64,000 nt of DNA, taken from contig CM057475.1 in the NCBI GenBank assembly GCA_030035585.1, positions 5,899,501 through 5,963,500 of the forward strand. Direction: 5' to 3'. This stretch comes from Dugong dugon (taxonomy: Eukaryota; Chordata; Mammalia; Sirenia; Dugongidae). Below, piece after piece: positions 36,781-64,000 of the stretch (positions within the stretch are counted from its first letter, which is position 1; each line of letters begins with the position of its first letter). Under the pieces are notes generated by a model. That model searched no databases, was not told the origin of the DNA, and saw only the letters and a list, made by a program, of their open reading frames with translations. Both the position numbers and the translations under genes were made by a program.

Positions 36781-37980
36781 TTTTTATAAATATACATACA
36801 TAAATACATAGAGTTTTGTAAAGATGTTCATAAAACTGTGGTTGGTCATTATTTTTGGGGTGGAGGGGGATAAAGTGGAAAGGGGGTAAGAGAAAGGGGG
36901 ATTTTCACATTTGACTCTGCACCCTTCTGTGTTATTTAAATTCTGTGCAAACAGAATAAATAAAAACACATACATTCTGTCACACACATGAGCAAAGAAG
37001 AAAAGAAAGCTGTTTCTTCTGAAGATCTTTGCAGAGCCCACAGCCATTACCTCAAGTCCCCTCAGGTTTCTGAGAATGGCAGCTACACTCACAGGAGCCT
37101 TGATTGCCCCAAATGTTTGCTTTAATCAATCTAATTAGCAGAGCATCAATTAGGCTGAACGCCCCGGCAGCCCCTGCAGGCTTCCACAGCGGTGGATTCT
37201 GCCCTTGGCTGCCCACACATGCCCTTCAGGAACTCAGTTCCTGTCCGTCCACAGTGTGAGGCTCTCCCTCCCTTCATGGGTCTGGTCTCCTCTCAGGAAC
37301 TCTGAAGACCACTTGTGGGTAAATGGGAAATAAACAAAAATCACCCAGATGAGAACATGCAGAGGCTATTTATTCAGAGCTGGCAAGAGGGTCAGCCACC
37401 ATCATTTGCTTTTGGCAGAGACTCAAAAGCAGGCAGAGGAGCAGGAAAGTTTTACAGAGGAAAAAGGGGGAATCTTCAGGTATGCCCTGATTCGAGGCCA
37501 TTGGCATGGGGAAGTTGGAGGCAGGCTAACTAGAAACAGAGCATCCTTGTGTGGCTTTCTCTGGTTGGTCCTGAGTTGGAAGTGGGGGCAAAACTTAGGG
37601 AAGCTAGCAGTTACTGACCAAGTGCTAACCATTTGGGGCTGATTATTGCTGAAGCTGTGGTTTGGCTTCCTAGGTGGCTGTGGTAGAGGTTACGGGTCTG
37701 AGTTCTATTTTCTTATATGGCCTAGCCATCGTCTATTTATATATTCAGTATCTCAGAGCCTTTTGATTTGCTGGGCATTGTTCCTACTCTGTGTGAAACT
37801 CTTCTTCATCTTTCTTAAGTGGTTCATCGGTGGCTCCAACTTGTAACCTTTGTGTTTCCCCACAACCTGTGTCTCCTCCTGTTTCCCAGCTCACCAAGAG
37901 GTTCTACTGGCATCCTCTTCCTTAGTCACTAAAATGAGAAACCTGTGAGTTATCATGGCTCCTACCACTCATACCTGGTT
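36781..37980. other. Mostly unassigned sequence, candidate non-coding elements
   Basis: No gene is seen. Positions 37115-37160 hold clustered homeodomain-type motifs described under findings. Positions 37355-37740 have the look of an old antisense LTR ('gaggctatttattcagagct') but I cannot name it. Confidence 0.4.
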
Positions 37981-37981
37981 G

Positions 37982-38372
37982 TGTTGGTTAATTTTATGTG
38001 TCAGCTTGGCTAGGCTATGGGTCCCAGTGGTTTGGCCAAACACTAGTCTAGTTACTGTTCCATAATACAATGTAATGTAATGTAATATAATCACTTTCCA
38101 CAATGTAAGCTAATGTAATCAATCAACCAGTTGAAAAGGGAGTTTCCTTAGGATGTGTTCCGCCTCCAGGTTATAAATAGATATTTTGGCATAACTTGCT
38201 CCCTCTCTTCACTCTGCACTCTTTCTACCTCCTGACCTACAGATCTTGGGATACCAGCTTACAGAAGTCTTTAGCCTGCTGCCTGACCTACAGATCTTGG
38301 ACTTGCCAGCCCTCTACAATCACATGAGCCAATCACTTGAAGTAAATCTCTCTCTGTATAACTGTAACAATA
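37982..38372 (+). mobile_element. Old LTR-like or DNA element remnant
   Basis: The sequence opens 'gtgttggttaattttatgtg' and 'tcagcttggctaggctatgg', and ends near 'gagccaatcacttgaagtaa' followed by 'atctctctctgtata'. This is a known interspersed mammalian repeat pattern whose family I cannot fix from memory. Confidence 0.5.
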
Positions 38373-38378
38373 ACTACA

Positions 38379-38580
38379 GGATACCTAGGTGGCACAAGCA
38401 GTTAAGCACTCTACTACTAACAGAAAGGTTGACAGTTCAAACCCACCCAGAGGTGCCTTGGAAAACAGAGCTGGCAATCTCTTTCTGAAAGTTCACAGCC
38501 TTGAAAACCCTATGGAGCACAGTTCTACCCTGCACACATGAGCTGGAATCAACTTGACGGCAACTAACAACGACAACAAC
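38379..38580 (+). mobile_element. AfroSINE, longer subtype
   Basis: The body contains 'acccacccagaggtgccttg' and 'ccctatggagcacagttcta', and it ends 'aacttgacggcaactaacaa'. A CA/TA microsatellite follows directly. Confidence 0.9.
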
Positions 38581-38790
38581 ACACACACACACATATATAT
38601 GTATATATGTACGTATGGAACAGTGGTTAAGAGCTGCTAGATGCTCCTTGGAAACCCTGTGGGGCAGTTCTACTCTATCCTATAGGGTCGCTGAGTCAGA
38701 ATCGACTCAACGGCTATGGCTTTGGTTTGGTTTGGTTTATATATACATATATATATACATAAATACATATATATATACCTTTGAATTACA
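38576..38790 (+). repeat. AT/CA microsatellites flanking a truncated AfroSINE
   Basis: A (CA)n/(TA)n tract lies at about 38578-38612 and a TA-rich tract at about 38738-38778. Between them, at 38615-38738, is a truncated AfroSINE ('gaacagtggttaagagctgc', 'gagtcagaatcgactcaacg'). Confidence 0.85.
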
Positions 38791-39078
38791 GTGTTGGTGA
38801 AGAATATTGAATATACCATGGACTTCCAGAACAGCAAACAAATCTGTTTTGGAAGAAGTACAGCCAGAATGCTCCTTAGAAGCTGGGATGGCAAGACTTT
38901 GTCTCATGTAGTTTGGGTGTGTTATCAAGAGAGACCAGTCCCTGGAGAAGGACATCATGCTTGGTAATGTAGAGGGTCAGAGAAACAGAGGAAGACCCTC
39001 AATGAGATGGATTGACACAGTGGCTGCAACAATGGGCTTAAACATAGCAAGGATTGTGAGAATGGCACATGCCATGTT
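38779..39078 (+). mobile_element. RTE-type LINE 3' end, truncated
   Basis: The sequence runs from 'tttgaattacagtgttggtg' through 'gaaggacatcatgcttggta' to 'gattgtgagaatggcac' and matches the RTE 3' end at 12420-12710. It stops before the terminal tail, where an LTR begins. Confidence 0.85.
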
Positions 39079-39482
39079 ATCTTATATAAGATTCTGTCTT
39101 GCTAGCTCACTGGCTCTAGAGACCATCTCTCCTGATGGCTTTGAAGAAGTGGCCATGTTAGGAGGTCACATGGCAAGGAGCTGAGGGCATCCTCTAGGAG
39201 CTGTGGGGTGTCTCTAGCTGACAGGTTGCAAGAGGCTTATTCCTCATTTCCTTACAAGGAAATGAATTCTGCCAACTACCTGAGAGGGCTTGGAAGTGGA
39301 TCCATCACCAGTTGAGTCTCCAAATGAGAACCCAGCCCAGGATGATGCCTTGATTGCAGCCTTGCAAATGGCCCAGATAAGCCATGCCTGGAGTCCTGAC
39401 CCAAAGAAACTAAGAGATAATGTGTGTTGTTTTAAGCCACTAAGTCTGTGGGATTTTGTTATGCAGCAATAGTAACTAATAC
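39079..39482 (+). mobile_element. MLT1-type MaLR LTR
   Basis: The order 'aggtcacatggcaaggagct', 'aatgaattctgccaactacc', 'aagccatgcctggagtcctg' and 'gttgttttaagccactaagt', with an end at 'agcaatagtaactaataca', is characteristic of mammalian MLT1/MaLR LTRs in sense orientation. Confidence 0.8.
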
Positions 39483-39830
39483 ACCAGGGAAGATGTCAGG
39501 GAAGCAACTGGATATAAGGTTCTGGATTTCTGGTGTTTAAGCCATGAGACCAGATGAGCTCACCAAGAAAAAGAGTGTAGAGAGAGAATCTAAAAGGATC
39601 AAGGACTGAGTCCCAGGGCATTGGATATTAGGAGGAGGGAGATGAAGAGGAACAAGCAAAGGAATCTGAGAGGAGTGACCAGTGAGGCAGGAGGCAAACA
39701 GGAGGGGGCATTGTCACAGAAGCCAGGTGCAGAAACAGTATTGAGAAGGGAATAATCAATTGTGTCGAATACTATAGGTCAGTAAGATGGGAACTGAGAA
39801 ATTATGACTGTAGTTATTAGTGATTATAAA
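39483..39830. other. Unassigned, possibly ancient repeat
   Basis: The sequence 'agccatgagaccagatgagc', 'gagtcccagggcattggata' and 'gaacaagcaaaggaatctga' resembles an old mammal-wide interspersed repeat that I recognise but cannot name. No gene. Confidence 0.4.
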
Positions 39831-39986
39831 AATAACACTAGTAATAGTAAGGAATGTTTATTAAGCATTTTCAAGGTGTCAGGCTTTGTGCTAAACACTT
39901 ATATGCATTGTCTCATCTTTTTTTCTAAACAGCCCTAGACTGAGGAAATTTTAATAGCAACCCCATTCTTGACAGCAACAGGTTTT
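39831..39986 (+). mobile_element. MIR SINE, left part, split by later insertions
   Basis: A sense MIR body is visible ('aatgtttattaagcattttc', 'gtcaggctttgtgctaaaca'). It is cut by an L1 insertion and resumes at 40938 with 'ggttttccattttacagata'. Confidence 0.7.
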
Positions 39987-40937
39987 CTTTTTGTTCTTTT
40001 TTAAAAAAAATTTATTTTGTTGTTATTGTTGAGAATATACAGAGCAAAACACCCACCAATTCAGCTGTTTCTACATGTACAGTTTAGTGATGTTGATGAC
40101 ACTCTTCGAGTTGTGCAACCATTCTCACTCTCCTTTTCTGAGTTGTCCCCTCCCCACTGACATGAAGTCACCATCACTTAAGGTCCTTATCTAATCTTTT
40201 GAGTTGCTGTTGTCATTTTGACCCCATATAGATAGTTCTTAAAAGAGTATAATGCTCAAAGCAGACAGTTTTTACTAGTTAAGCTAAACTATTATTTGGT
40301 TTTAAGAAGACTTTAGGGGATATTTTTATTTAAGTTTTAAAGATTATCTCAGGGCAATAGTTTCAGGGGTTCATCCAGCCCCCTTGGCTCCAGAAAGTCT
40401 AGAGTCCATGAGAATTTGAAATTCTGTTTTGCATTCCTACCCTTTTGATCAGGATTCTTCTATGGCATCTTTGATAAAAATGTTCAGTAATAGTAGCCAG
40501 GAACCATTCAGTTCTTCTGGTCTCTTGGCAAAGGAGGCAGTTGCTCATAGAGGCAATTAGCTATACATTTCACATCCTCCTTTTATTCCTGACTCCTTCC
40601 TCTGTTGCTCCATACAAATAGAGACCAATTGTTATGCCTTGGATGGCCCCTTGCAGCGACTACGTTACGAACTAGGAGGTAGAACAGAAGCACTAAACAC
40701 GTTATTAGGCCAATCAACTGGGATGTCCCATGAAACCATGACTCTAGACCTCCATCCAAACCAAGGAACCAAATCCCATGAGGCTTTTGGTTGCACATAG
40801 CAGCCTCAGCAGCTACGCTTTTTTTTTCTTTTTCTTTTTTTTTTTTTTTACAGGTTTACAACTTATTTATTGACAGCAATTACACTAATGGGTTGTGCAA
40901 CCCTATCCTTAATCAATGCGATTTCCCCATTACCTCG
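39987..40937 (-). mobile_element. L1 3' end, antisense, with an internal second A-tail
   Basis: The block begins at the left with a T-rich tail and an L1 3' UTR in antisense. A second T-run at about 40818-40850 is followed by another roughly 85 bp of L1-like 3' end. The whole block is flanked by a 12-bp duplication, GCAACAGGTTTT (39975-39986 and 40938-40949). Confidence 0.75.
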
Positions 40938-40988
40938 GCAACAGGTTTTCCATTTTACAGATAATAAAAGGGAGACTATTTCCTACAT

Positions 40989-41716
40989 AAAAACGGCTGC
41001 TTATTATTAGGCCAAGAGTGATTCATCCAGTGGAAGAATAACCACAGTATAGCAGCTAAAGAAAACAAAATCAAACTTCTTTGTATTATAAGAACCTTTA
41101 ACAGAATAATTCAGGGGATGCTGATAACTGCTATTCTGTCAGTCATTGTATCTATATGCAGTAAAATTTTATGATCCCTTTATAGTGAAATACAAGGACT
41201 CACAACAGTTATTCAAAACATTTTTTCCTTGGACATAACATTTTTTTGACTTTTTTTTGTTTTTAATTATATGCTATTAAACTCTAGGATGTATCTAAAT
41301 CTTTACTTTGCTTTTCCTCCCCACCAAGTAGATAAATCTGTGCTTTCACATATAAATGTATTTAGTTTTTGGAAATTTTGATGCTATAGTAAATCAAGTG
41401 TGTGATTTATAGTAATCAGACCACTCTGATTCTTTAAGTTTTCACAATACCCTTTTCCACAGATAATTATAGAGAAAATAATTACCAATTAACTGATACA
41501 AGCACGCTATCCTCTGCTGTAAAAAGTCTGAATAAATACTGTGTATGTTTTTCTGTCCATGAACTTGAGCTACTGGTGTGCAATTATGTGTATGGAATGG
41601 AGTAGTGTTCATGATTTGTATCTACATCATCATATGGATGTATATTTATTAATAAAGTCATTACTTTAAAACTAAAAAAAAAAAAAAAAAACTAAAAAAA
41701 AAACCGGCTGCTTATT
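40989..41716 (+). pseudogene. Retrocopy of an mRNA 3' end, source unknown
   Basis: Positions 41006-41698 look like a 3' UTR copied through RNA. There is an 'aataaa' signal at 41653, then a long A-tail (about 41675-41700), and the block is flanked by a direct repeat: AAAAACGGCTGCTTATT at 40989-41005 and the same sequence with one extra C at about 41699-41716. The insertion point reads T|AAAA, as expected for the L1 endonuclease. A second internal 'gaataaatac' lies at 41531. No coding frame remains and I could not identify the parent gene. Confidence 0.8.
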
Positions 41717-41880
41717 TTCCTGCTAGAGCCTCCTTAGTTTTCTGACGTGGACACTGGGCTTCAGATGCTCAACAGTGTGTCAAGGTCGCCTCGCCCGTAA
41801 GGGGCTCTGCCTGTCAGGAGGTCTCCAGGATCTTCACTCCTCCGCTCCTCCGGCCCCAGGAGGGTTCGGCCTGGGCCCTC
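41717..41880. other. Upstream flank of the OGDHL CpG island
   Basis: A unique, increasingly GC-rich sequence between the retrocopy and the promoter. No separate feature is seen. Confidence 0.5.
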
Positions 41881-41978
41881 AGAACCGAGGACAGCGCCAA
41901 ATGGGGGCGGGGACTGTGACGCCAAGACGCGCGGGGACTCCGGGGCGCGCGCTTGCGGGCGGCGGCGGAGGCGGTGGC

Positions 41979-41988
41979 GTCACGTGAC
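41979..41988. promoter_or_regulatory. Palindromic E-box (CLEAR/USF-type)
   Basis: GTCACGTGAC is the full 10-bp palindrome that matches the CLEAR consensus bound by TFEB, TFE3 and MITF, and it also fits USF1/2. It sits about 100 bp upstream of the exon 1 donor in the CpG island. Confidence 0.65.
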
Positions 41989-41994
41989 CCAGGT

Positions 41995-42083
41995 ACCGGT
42001 GACTGCGTGCCGCGCACCCTCTGCGCAGCCCCCTGCCCAGCAGCCCCCGGAGCACGCGGCCGCGCCGACTCCCGCCCGGCCGG
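41995..42083 (+). other. OGDHL: OGDHL exon 1 (5' UTR, non-coding)
   Basis: The right end is placed at the strong donor CGG|GTGAGC at 42083/42084. The left end is a guess. If this exon splices to 45617, the start codon context is G at -3 and A at +4. The human gene also begins with a non-coding exon. Confidence 0.55.
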
Positions 42084-45000
42084 GTGAGCGCGGCAGCCCC
42101 TCCCCTTCAGGCCTCTGAGCCTCCTCTCTCCTCCTGCGACTTGGGGGCCGGGCCCCTCGGCTCTATTCTCACCAGTCCTGGGGCGCTGCTTCCCGCAGGT
42201 GCCGAGCGGGGCCGCCTGCGGGGAGGGGTGGGGGGGAGGTAGGAGGGAGCGTGACCTTGGCTCCGCCCTTGGGTGGCTGTGGCGCCTCCCCAAGGACCCC
42301 CAGCTCTTAGCGCGTGTCTGCGCTGGCGAGTGCAGCTTGGCATAAAGGAGTGACAAGCTAACGGTGGGATGTCAGACATCACTGGGGTTTCCTCCAGCCC
42401 GAAGACTACAGACTGTCCACGCTGCCTGTCGTGGCTTGGGGAGGGTTTGCTGCTCTTCGCCCTCTCAAAGGGGCTCCGGGCTGCGGAGAGCCGCGTCGGG
42501 GAGGGGGGAGGGTCCAGCCGCCGCGTGGTCCTCCGGGCGGGACCCGCAGGCAGCCTCGAAGAAGTCTCAGGGGGGCAGGGCCTTTAGAACCAGTTTTAAC
42601 CCCACTCTCCGCTCACAGATGAGGGAACAGGCCCAGAGAGGCTGAGGCTGGCTCGAGGTCATAGCCGGCGTCCGAGTGCTTACCACACTCCCACGAAGTG
42701 AGGGGTGGGAAAACCCGTAGGCTCCAGCAAGCCCCATTGGGCATTGACCCGACCCCGCTGGCCCCCACCCTGATGCCCCTGCTCCACAGGCCCTAAGCCT
42801 GCCCTTGCAGCCCCTGCCACCCATCCTGTGGCGCCCTGGAACAGCCTTGGTCCACCTTTGTACTTTTCCCACCTCTGGGTTTTGGCTCAGGGCCTCGTTC
42901 TCTCCTGTGTCTCTAATGCAAGCACTCGTCCTCCCTGCCCCGCCCCGCCTCCTACATTCTCTTTGGTTCAGCAAACTAGAGTTCAGGTTTACTCCTGAGT
43001 AGAATCTCCCCAATTCTCAGAACGCGAGGCCAGAGGAGACCCCCCAGCGGGAGTCCAGGCTCTGCTACTTCCCAGCTTCCAGGTGCCTTTGGGAAGGGCC
43101 CTTACTGTCTCCCGACCTCTGTTGACCTATCTTTAAAATGGGAGCATTACAGATCCACCCTCACCAGGACAGCTCAGACAGGGCCCTGTGTGGGGAGTCT
43201 TAGCCTCCAGGGACTTCCTCCAGCTGTGGTTGTGGAGTCAGTGCATGACCTTGTCCCTAGAGAGGAGACTGACTGCCCAGAGCAACTTTGTGTTAGTCTG
43301 CTGGGGACTGAGCTGGGGGTGGGGGCCCCTGGGCTCTTCCCTGCTGCCTGCGCCTGCCTGGCAGGGCTGACTGGACCCCTAGTGCAAGATACTGACGTCT
43401 GCTTTGTCCCCAGCACTCCAGGGCGCCTGGGTCCTCAGGCCTCTGCAGGGATGGGGGCTGGGGTGGCTGGCTGGCTGCCCTCCGGCCAAGCTGTGTGAAG
43501 CAGTGTCCAGCGGCTGCCCTGCATGGTCTAGTGTTTGTGAAATGCAGTGTCCCTGTACTGGGCCAGGCTGGGCACAGCCAGGGTTTGTCCTTGCCCTGGC
43601 CTGAGCTGTCCATTCCCCTGTGGGGGCGGGAGCAGCAAAGGGAGTGGCCGTGGCTACAGCTGGTGGGAAGTGCATTGTAGTGACCAGGAGCCGGAGTTTA
43701 TGTCTGGACCCTGCAGTGTGGAGGACACGGCCTCTGGAACCACACTGAGCTCCGTCACTCACGGGCTGGGAGGTGGGGCAGATGGCTTAAGCTCTCTGTG
43801 CCTCAGATGCCCTGTTCCTAAGGTGGGGCTGACACAAGTGCCCACCTCATAGGATTGCTGAGGGTTAAATGAGCACACTGTCAGCCCCAATCAGTGCTCA
43901 CTAACTGTTTGCTCTTGTTCCCGTGATAGGTAGCTCTCTGCATCTGGGTTGCTGGAGAACAAGGTTGTGGTGTAGATCTTGATGCCCCAGGCCAGTGGCT
44001 CTGGGGGGGGGGGGTGGCCAGCTGGGTGGGGCTGTCAGACGTAGAACCCTGATGGTTGGAAGCCCGGCAATCTGACCCCATCCCAAGCCCTGCAGTGCTT
44101 GGAAAGGTGCTGGCTGGCAGGGCTGGCTAGGCGGAGGCCTCAGAAACTGGGCACATGGGAGAGAAGCTTGGGGCTCACGCTCCAGCTGAGCCCACCTCCT
44201 TCCTCCCTGCTGTGTAATATATTTGTGTTTTTTAATTCTTCTCTGTTCAGACCTGCTGCTGAACAGTAAAGCACCATCCTGTGATTGATGAGACCACCTC
44301 CCTTCTGCCTCAAGTGAGTTCAGAGGGAGGCAGGGAGGGAGGAAGGGAGGGAAGAGGTGGCTGAGAGGGTCCTGCCCTGCCCTGCCTCGGGGTCTGATCC
44401 CTAGTGAGGAAGCAGCTGGCCAGGTTCTTGTTGACAGGTGAGCCCATGGTGGGGGGGCCCTGCTGGCTGAGCACACCTAGCCCGTGGGCAGGACCCGGGA
44501 GCCAGTTATGCCCTAGAATGCAGGTTTTCTGGGACTGGCCTTTGCAAGGGAGAGCAGGGACCCCCTGCCTGTGGGGCCCCTGGTGGGTGGCTCTGGCCTT
44601 GCACCACTCACAGGACTGGGCATTCCAGCGAAGCTCATCTGTGAGCTGGTACAGGGGGAGTCCGCCCTTTCAGAGCCCACAGTCATGGGGTGGGGTGGAG
44701 TAGGGGGCAGAGACTGCCCTTTGTCTACATCCTGTGTAGGATGAAGTGTGGGCATTGGAGGCAGCAGGGAGCACAGCGCTGCATCAACCTCAGACTGCCT
44801 GGGTCAGGAGCCCTGGAGGCTCTCCAGGACTGGGGGGTCTTAGAGCCCCTGTTTGCTGGGGGAGCCCATTATTCAGACATTTTCCCTGGGAAAAGACAGT
44901 AACAAATTGGGGGGGGGGATGAAATGAGCCCCAGGCTCTCATTCCTCCCTGGCTTGAGTGGACTTCCAGCCTGTTCTTGCTTCCCTGGGCTGTTAGCTGT

Positions 45001-45616
45001 CCTCAGTCACCTTGGGCTTATGTGTCAGCCCTGGGTGGGGTCTTTCCTCCACCACGCCCCATCAGAAGCCCTTCACCTCTCAGAGCCACGGTCTGTGGAG
45101 TGGGGCTGTTGAGGCCTGGGTCACCAGCCTCCCGGGAGGGAGGGAGGGAGCTCTTTGGGCTGGTGCCTCAGTGAGAGGGAGCCACTGGTTACTTCTGGTC
45201 ACAATGACTGTAAACAGAGCCGTGCCACATGCTCATAACCGTGAGAACTTGGAGCCAAGGCAGCATACACTTAACTCCTGCCCCTGCATGCCAGGGACTT
45301 AATAAGATGCCTCCGTGATTCCTGCGGTGGCCCCGGGACGGGGCATGACTGCCCAGTTGACAGCTAGGCAGTGACTTGGGCAAGATGGCTGTGTCAGGCA
45401 GGCGTGGAGCTGGGACTGGAGTTAAGTGAGTTGATAACTCCCACTAGCCAGTGAACTCTGGGGGGCTGGGAGAGTGTCCTGTTCACCTTTGTCTTGTCCC
45501 TCCTAGCCCAGGGCCACCCCTAGTAGGACTGCGGATCATCAGCTGTCAGGCTTCCTTCTGCCCTGGGCTCGGTCACGTTAATTCCTTTGGTGTCTTCTCC
45601 TCGCTGCTGTGTCCAG
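42084..45616 (+). other. OGDHL: OGDHL intron 1
   Basis: A 3.5 kb intron with donor GTGAGC and acceptor 'gctgctgtgtccag'. It is GC-rich at its 5' end with G-runs at 42220-42247 and 42497-42512. MIR-like fragments lie near 42600-42700 (sense), 43050-43160 and 43690-43920 (both antisense). Short G homopolymers lie near 44004 and 44912. No further exon is recognised. Confidence 0.6.
43690..43920 (-). mobile_element. MIR SINE
   Basis: The reverse-complement MIR pattern is visible: 'aagctctctgtgcctcagat', 'cacctcataggattgctgag' and 'ggttaaatgagcacactg'. Confidence 0.7.
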
Positions 45617-45617
45617 A

Positions 45618-63621
<18,004 letters not shown>

Positions 63622-63747
63622 GTGAGCAAGCAGTGTTCGGCTCAGAGTGATTTGCCTGGGCCTTGGGCTCTGGCCCTCCCCTGGGTCATGGGGACGAGGA
63701 CTGGAGTGGTCCTGGGCAAAGGCAGCCCTGCACAGCCCACAGGCTGC

Positions 63748-63892
63748 CAGCTGTGTCCCCGAGGCCCAGAGGCTGCAGGCTGTGTCCCTGAGGCCCAGAG
63801 GCTGCCGCCCGTGTCCTCGAGGCCTGGAGGCTGCCGCCCATGTCCCTGAGGCCCAGAGGCTGCCGCCTGTGTTCCCGGGGCCTGGAGGCTGT
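63748..63892 (+). repeat. 29-bp minisatellite in OGDHL intron 13
   Basis: About five units of 29 bp of the type 'gtgtccctgaggcccagagg' plus 'ctgccgccc'. The first and last units are degraded. The window ends shortly after, inside the intron. Confidence 0.85.
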
Positions 63893-64000
63893 GTGGGCAG
63901 CTGGCTCCTCCAGGTTAGGGAGGGAGAGAGAGGCCAGGTGCTCCCTGGAAAGATGGGGCTGGGATTGGCACCAAGGGAGAGAAGACCCGGGGTGGGGGTG

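Larger units (their letters stand above)
41880..42130 (+). promoter_or_regulatory. OGDHL: OGDHL CpG-island promoter
   Basis: CpG density rises sharply here. A GC box, GGGGGCGGGG, lies at 41903-41912, and a perfect palindromic E-box GTCACGTGAC lies at 41979-41988. No TATA box is visible, which is usual for CpG-island promoters of mitochondrial enzymes. Transcription probably starts in the region 41960-42030, but the exact position cannot be read from sequence. Confidence 0.75.

Noticed and set aside
41814..42356. A 180-codon antisense ORF across the OGDHL promoter, as a possible divergent gene
   Set aside because: The peptide is Arg/Pro/Ser/Ala-rich, as expected from CpG-island DNA read in any frame. 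No divergent first exon with a donor was seen.
45609..45617. A start codon for OGDHL upstream of 45618
   Set aside because: The in-frame codons before the ATG include the acceptor AG of intron 1, so they are intronic. The ATG at 45618 gives the expected family N-terminus.

Overview
The window is mammalian nuclear DNA, almost certainly from an afrotherian and most likely an elephant or a close relative. Three things point there. Many SINEs carry the AfroSINE body (a tRNA-like 'gtggttaagagc' head and a tail ending in 'gactc.acggcaac'). RTE-type LINEs share that same 3' end. The L1 families have 3' UTRs I associate with afrotherians. There are introns, solo LTRs and CpG islands, and no bacterial or viral gene organisation.

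The only host protein-coding gene I can support is OGDHL (2-oxoglutarate dehydrogenase-like, mitochondrial) on the + strand. It has a CpG-island promoter and a non-coding first exon ending at 42083. Twelve coding exons follow between 45618 and 63621. They encode residues 1-577 plus one base of codon 578, out of about 1010 residues in the human protein, so the gene runs off the right edge. All twelve exons join in frame without a stop. The sequence contains the transit peptide, the calcium-site loop (H130, D143, D145) and the thiamine diphosphate site residues R299, D398, N431 and I433. Intron 12 appears to use a GC-AG splice pair.

Layout. 1-729: nothing recognised. 730-10110: an RTE scrap, then a near full-length but broken L1 followed by a second L1 3' end. 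10111-17145: older DNA with RTE, MIR, MER5A and L1M remnants. 17146-24946: a second L1 with a tandem-repeat 5' UTR, an internal deletion, an LTR and a SINE inserted, and again a doubled 3' end. 24947-28359: partly unique, GC-rich DNA with a solo LTR and an orphan CpG-rich segment carrying a CTCF-like site. 28360-41716: a dense repeat mosaic of L1M, RTE, LTRs, SINEs and a retrocopy of an unidentified mRNA 3' end. 41717-64000: OGDHL, whose introns hold SINEs, LINEs, an LTR and at least four minisatellites.

The left 41 kb reads as intergenic DNA upstream of OGDHL. The repeats can be layered by their interruptions: MIR, MER5A and L1M are oldest, followed by RTE, AfroSINE, L1 and LTR insertions. 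I found no dedicated new multi-gene system. The most interesting signals are a minisatellite that copies the exon 11 splice donor several times, an L1 promoter region built of about 50-bp monomers, repeated doubling of L1 3' ends, and a tRNA-Gly-derived SINE with an RTE tail.
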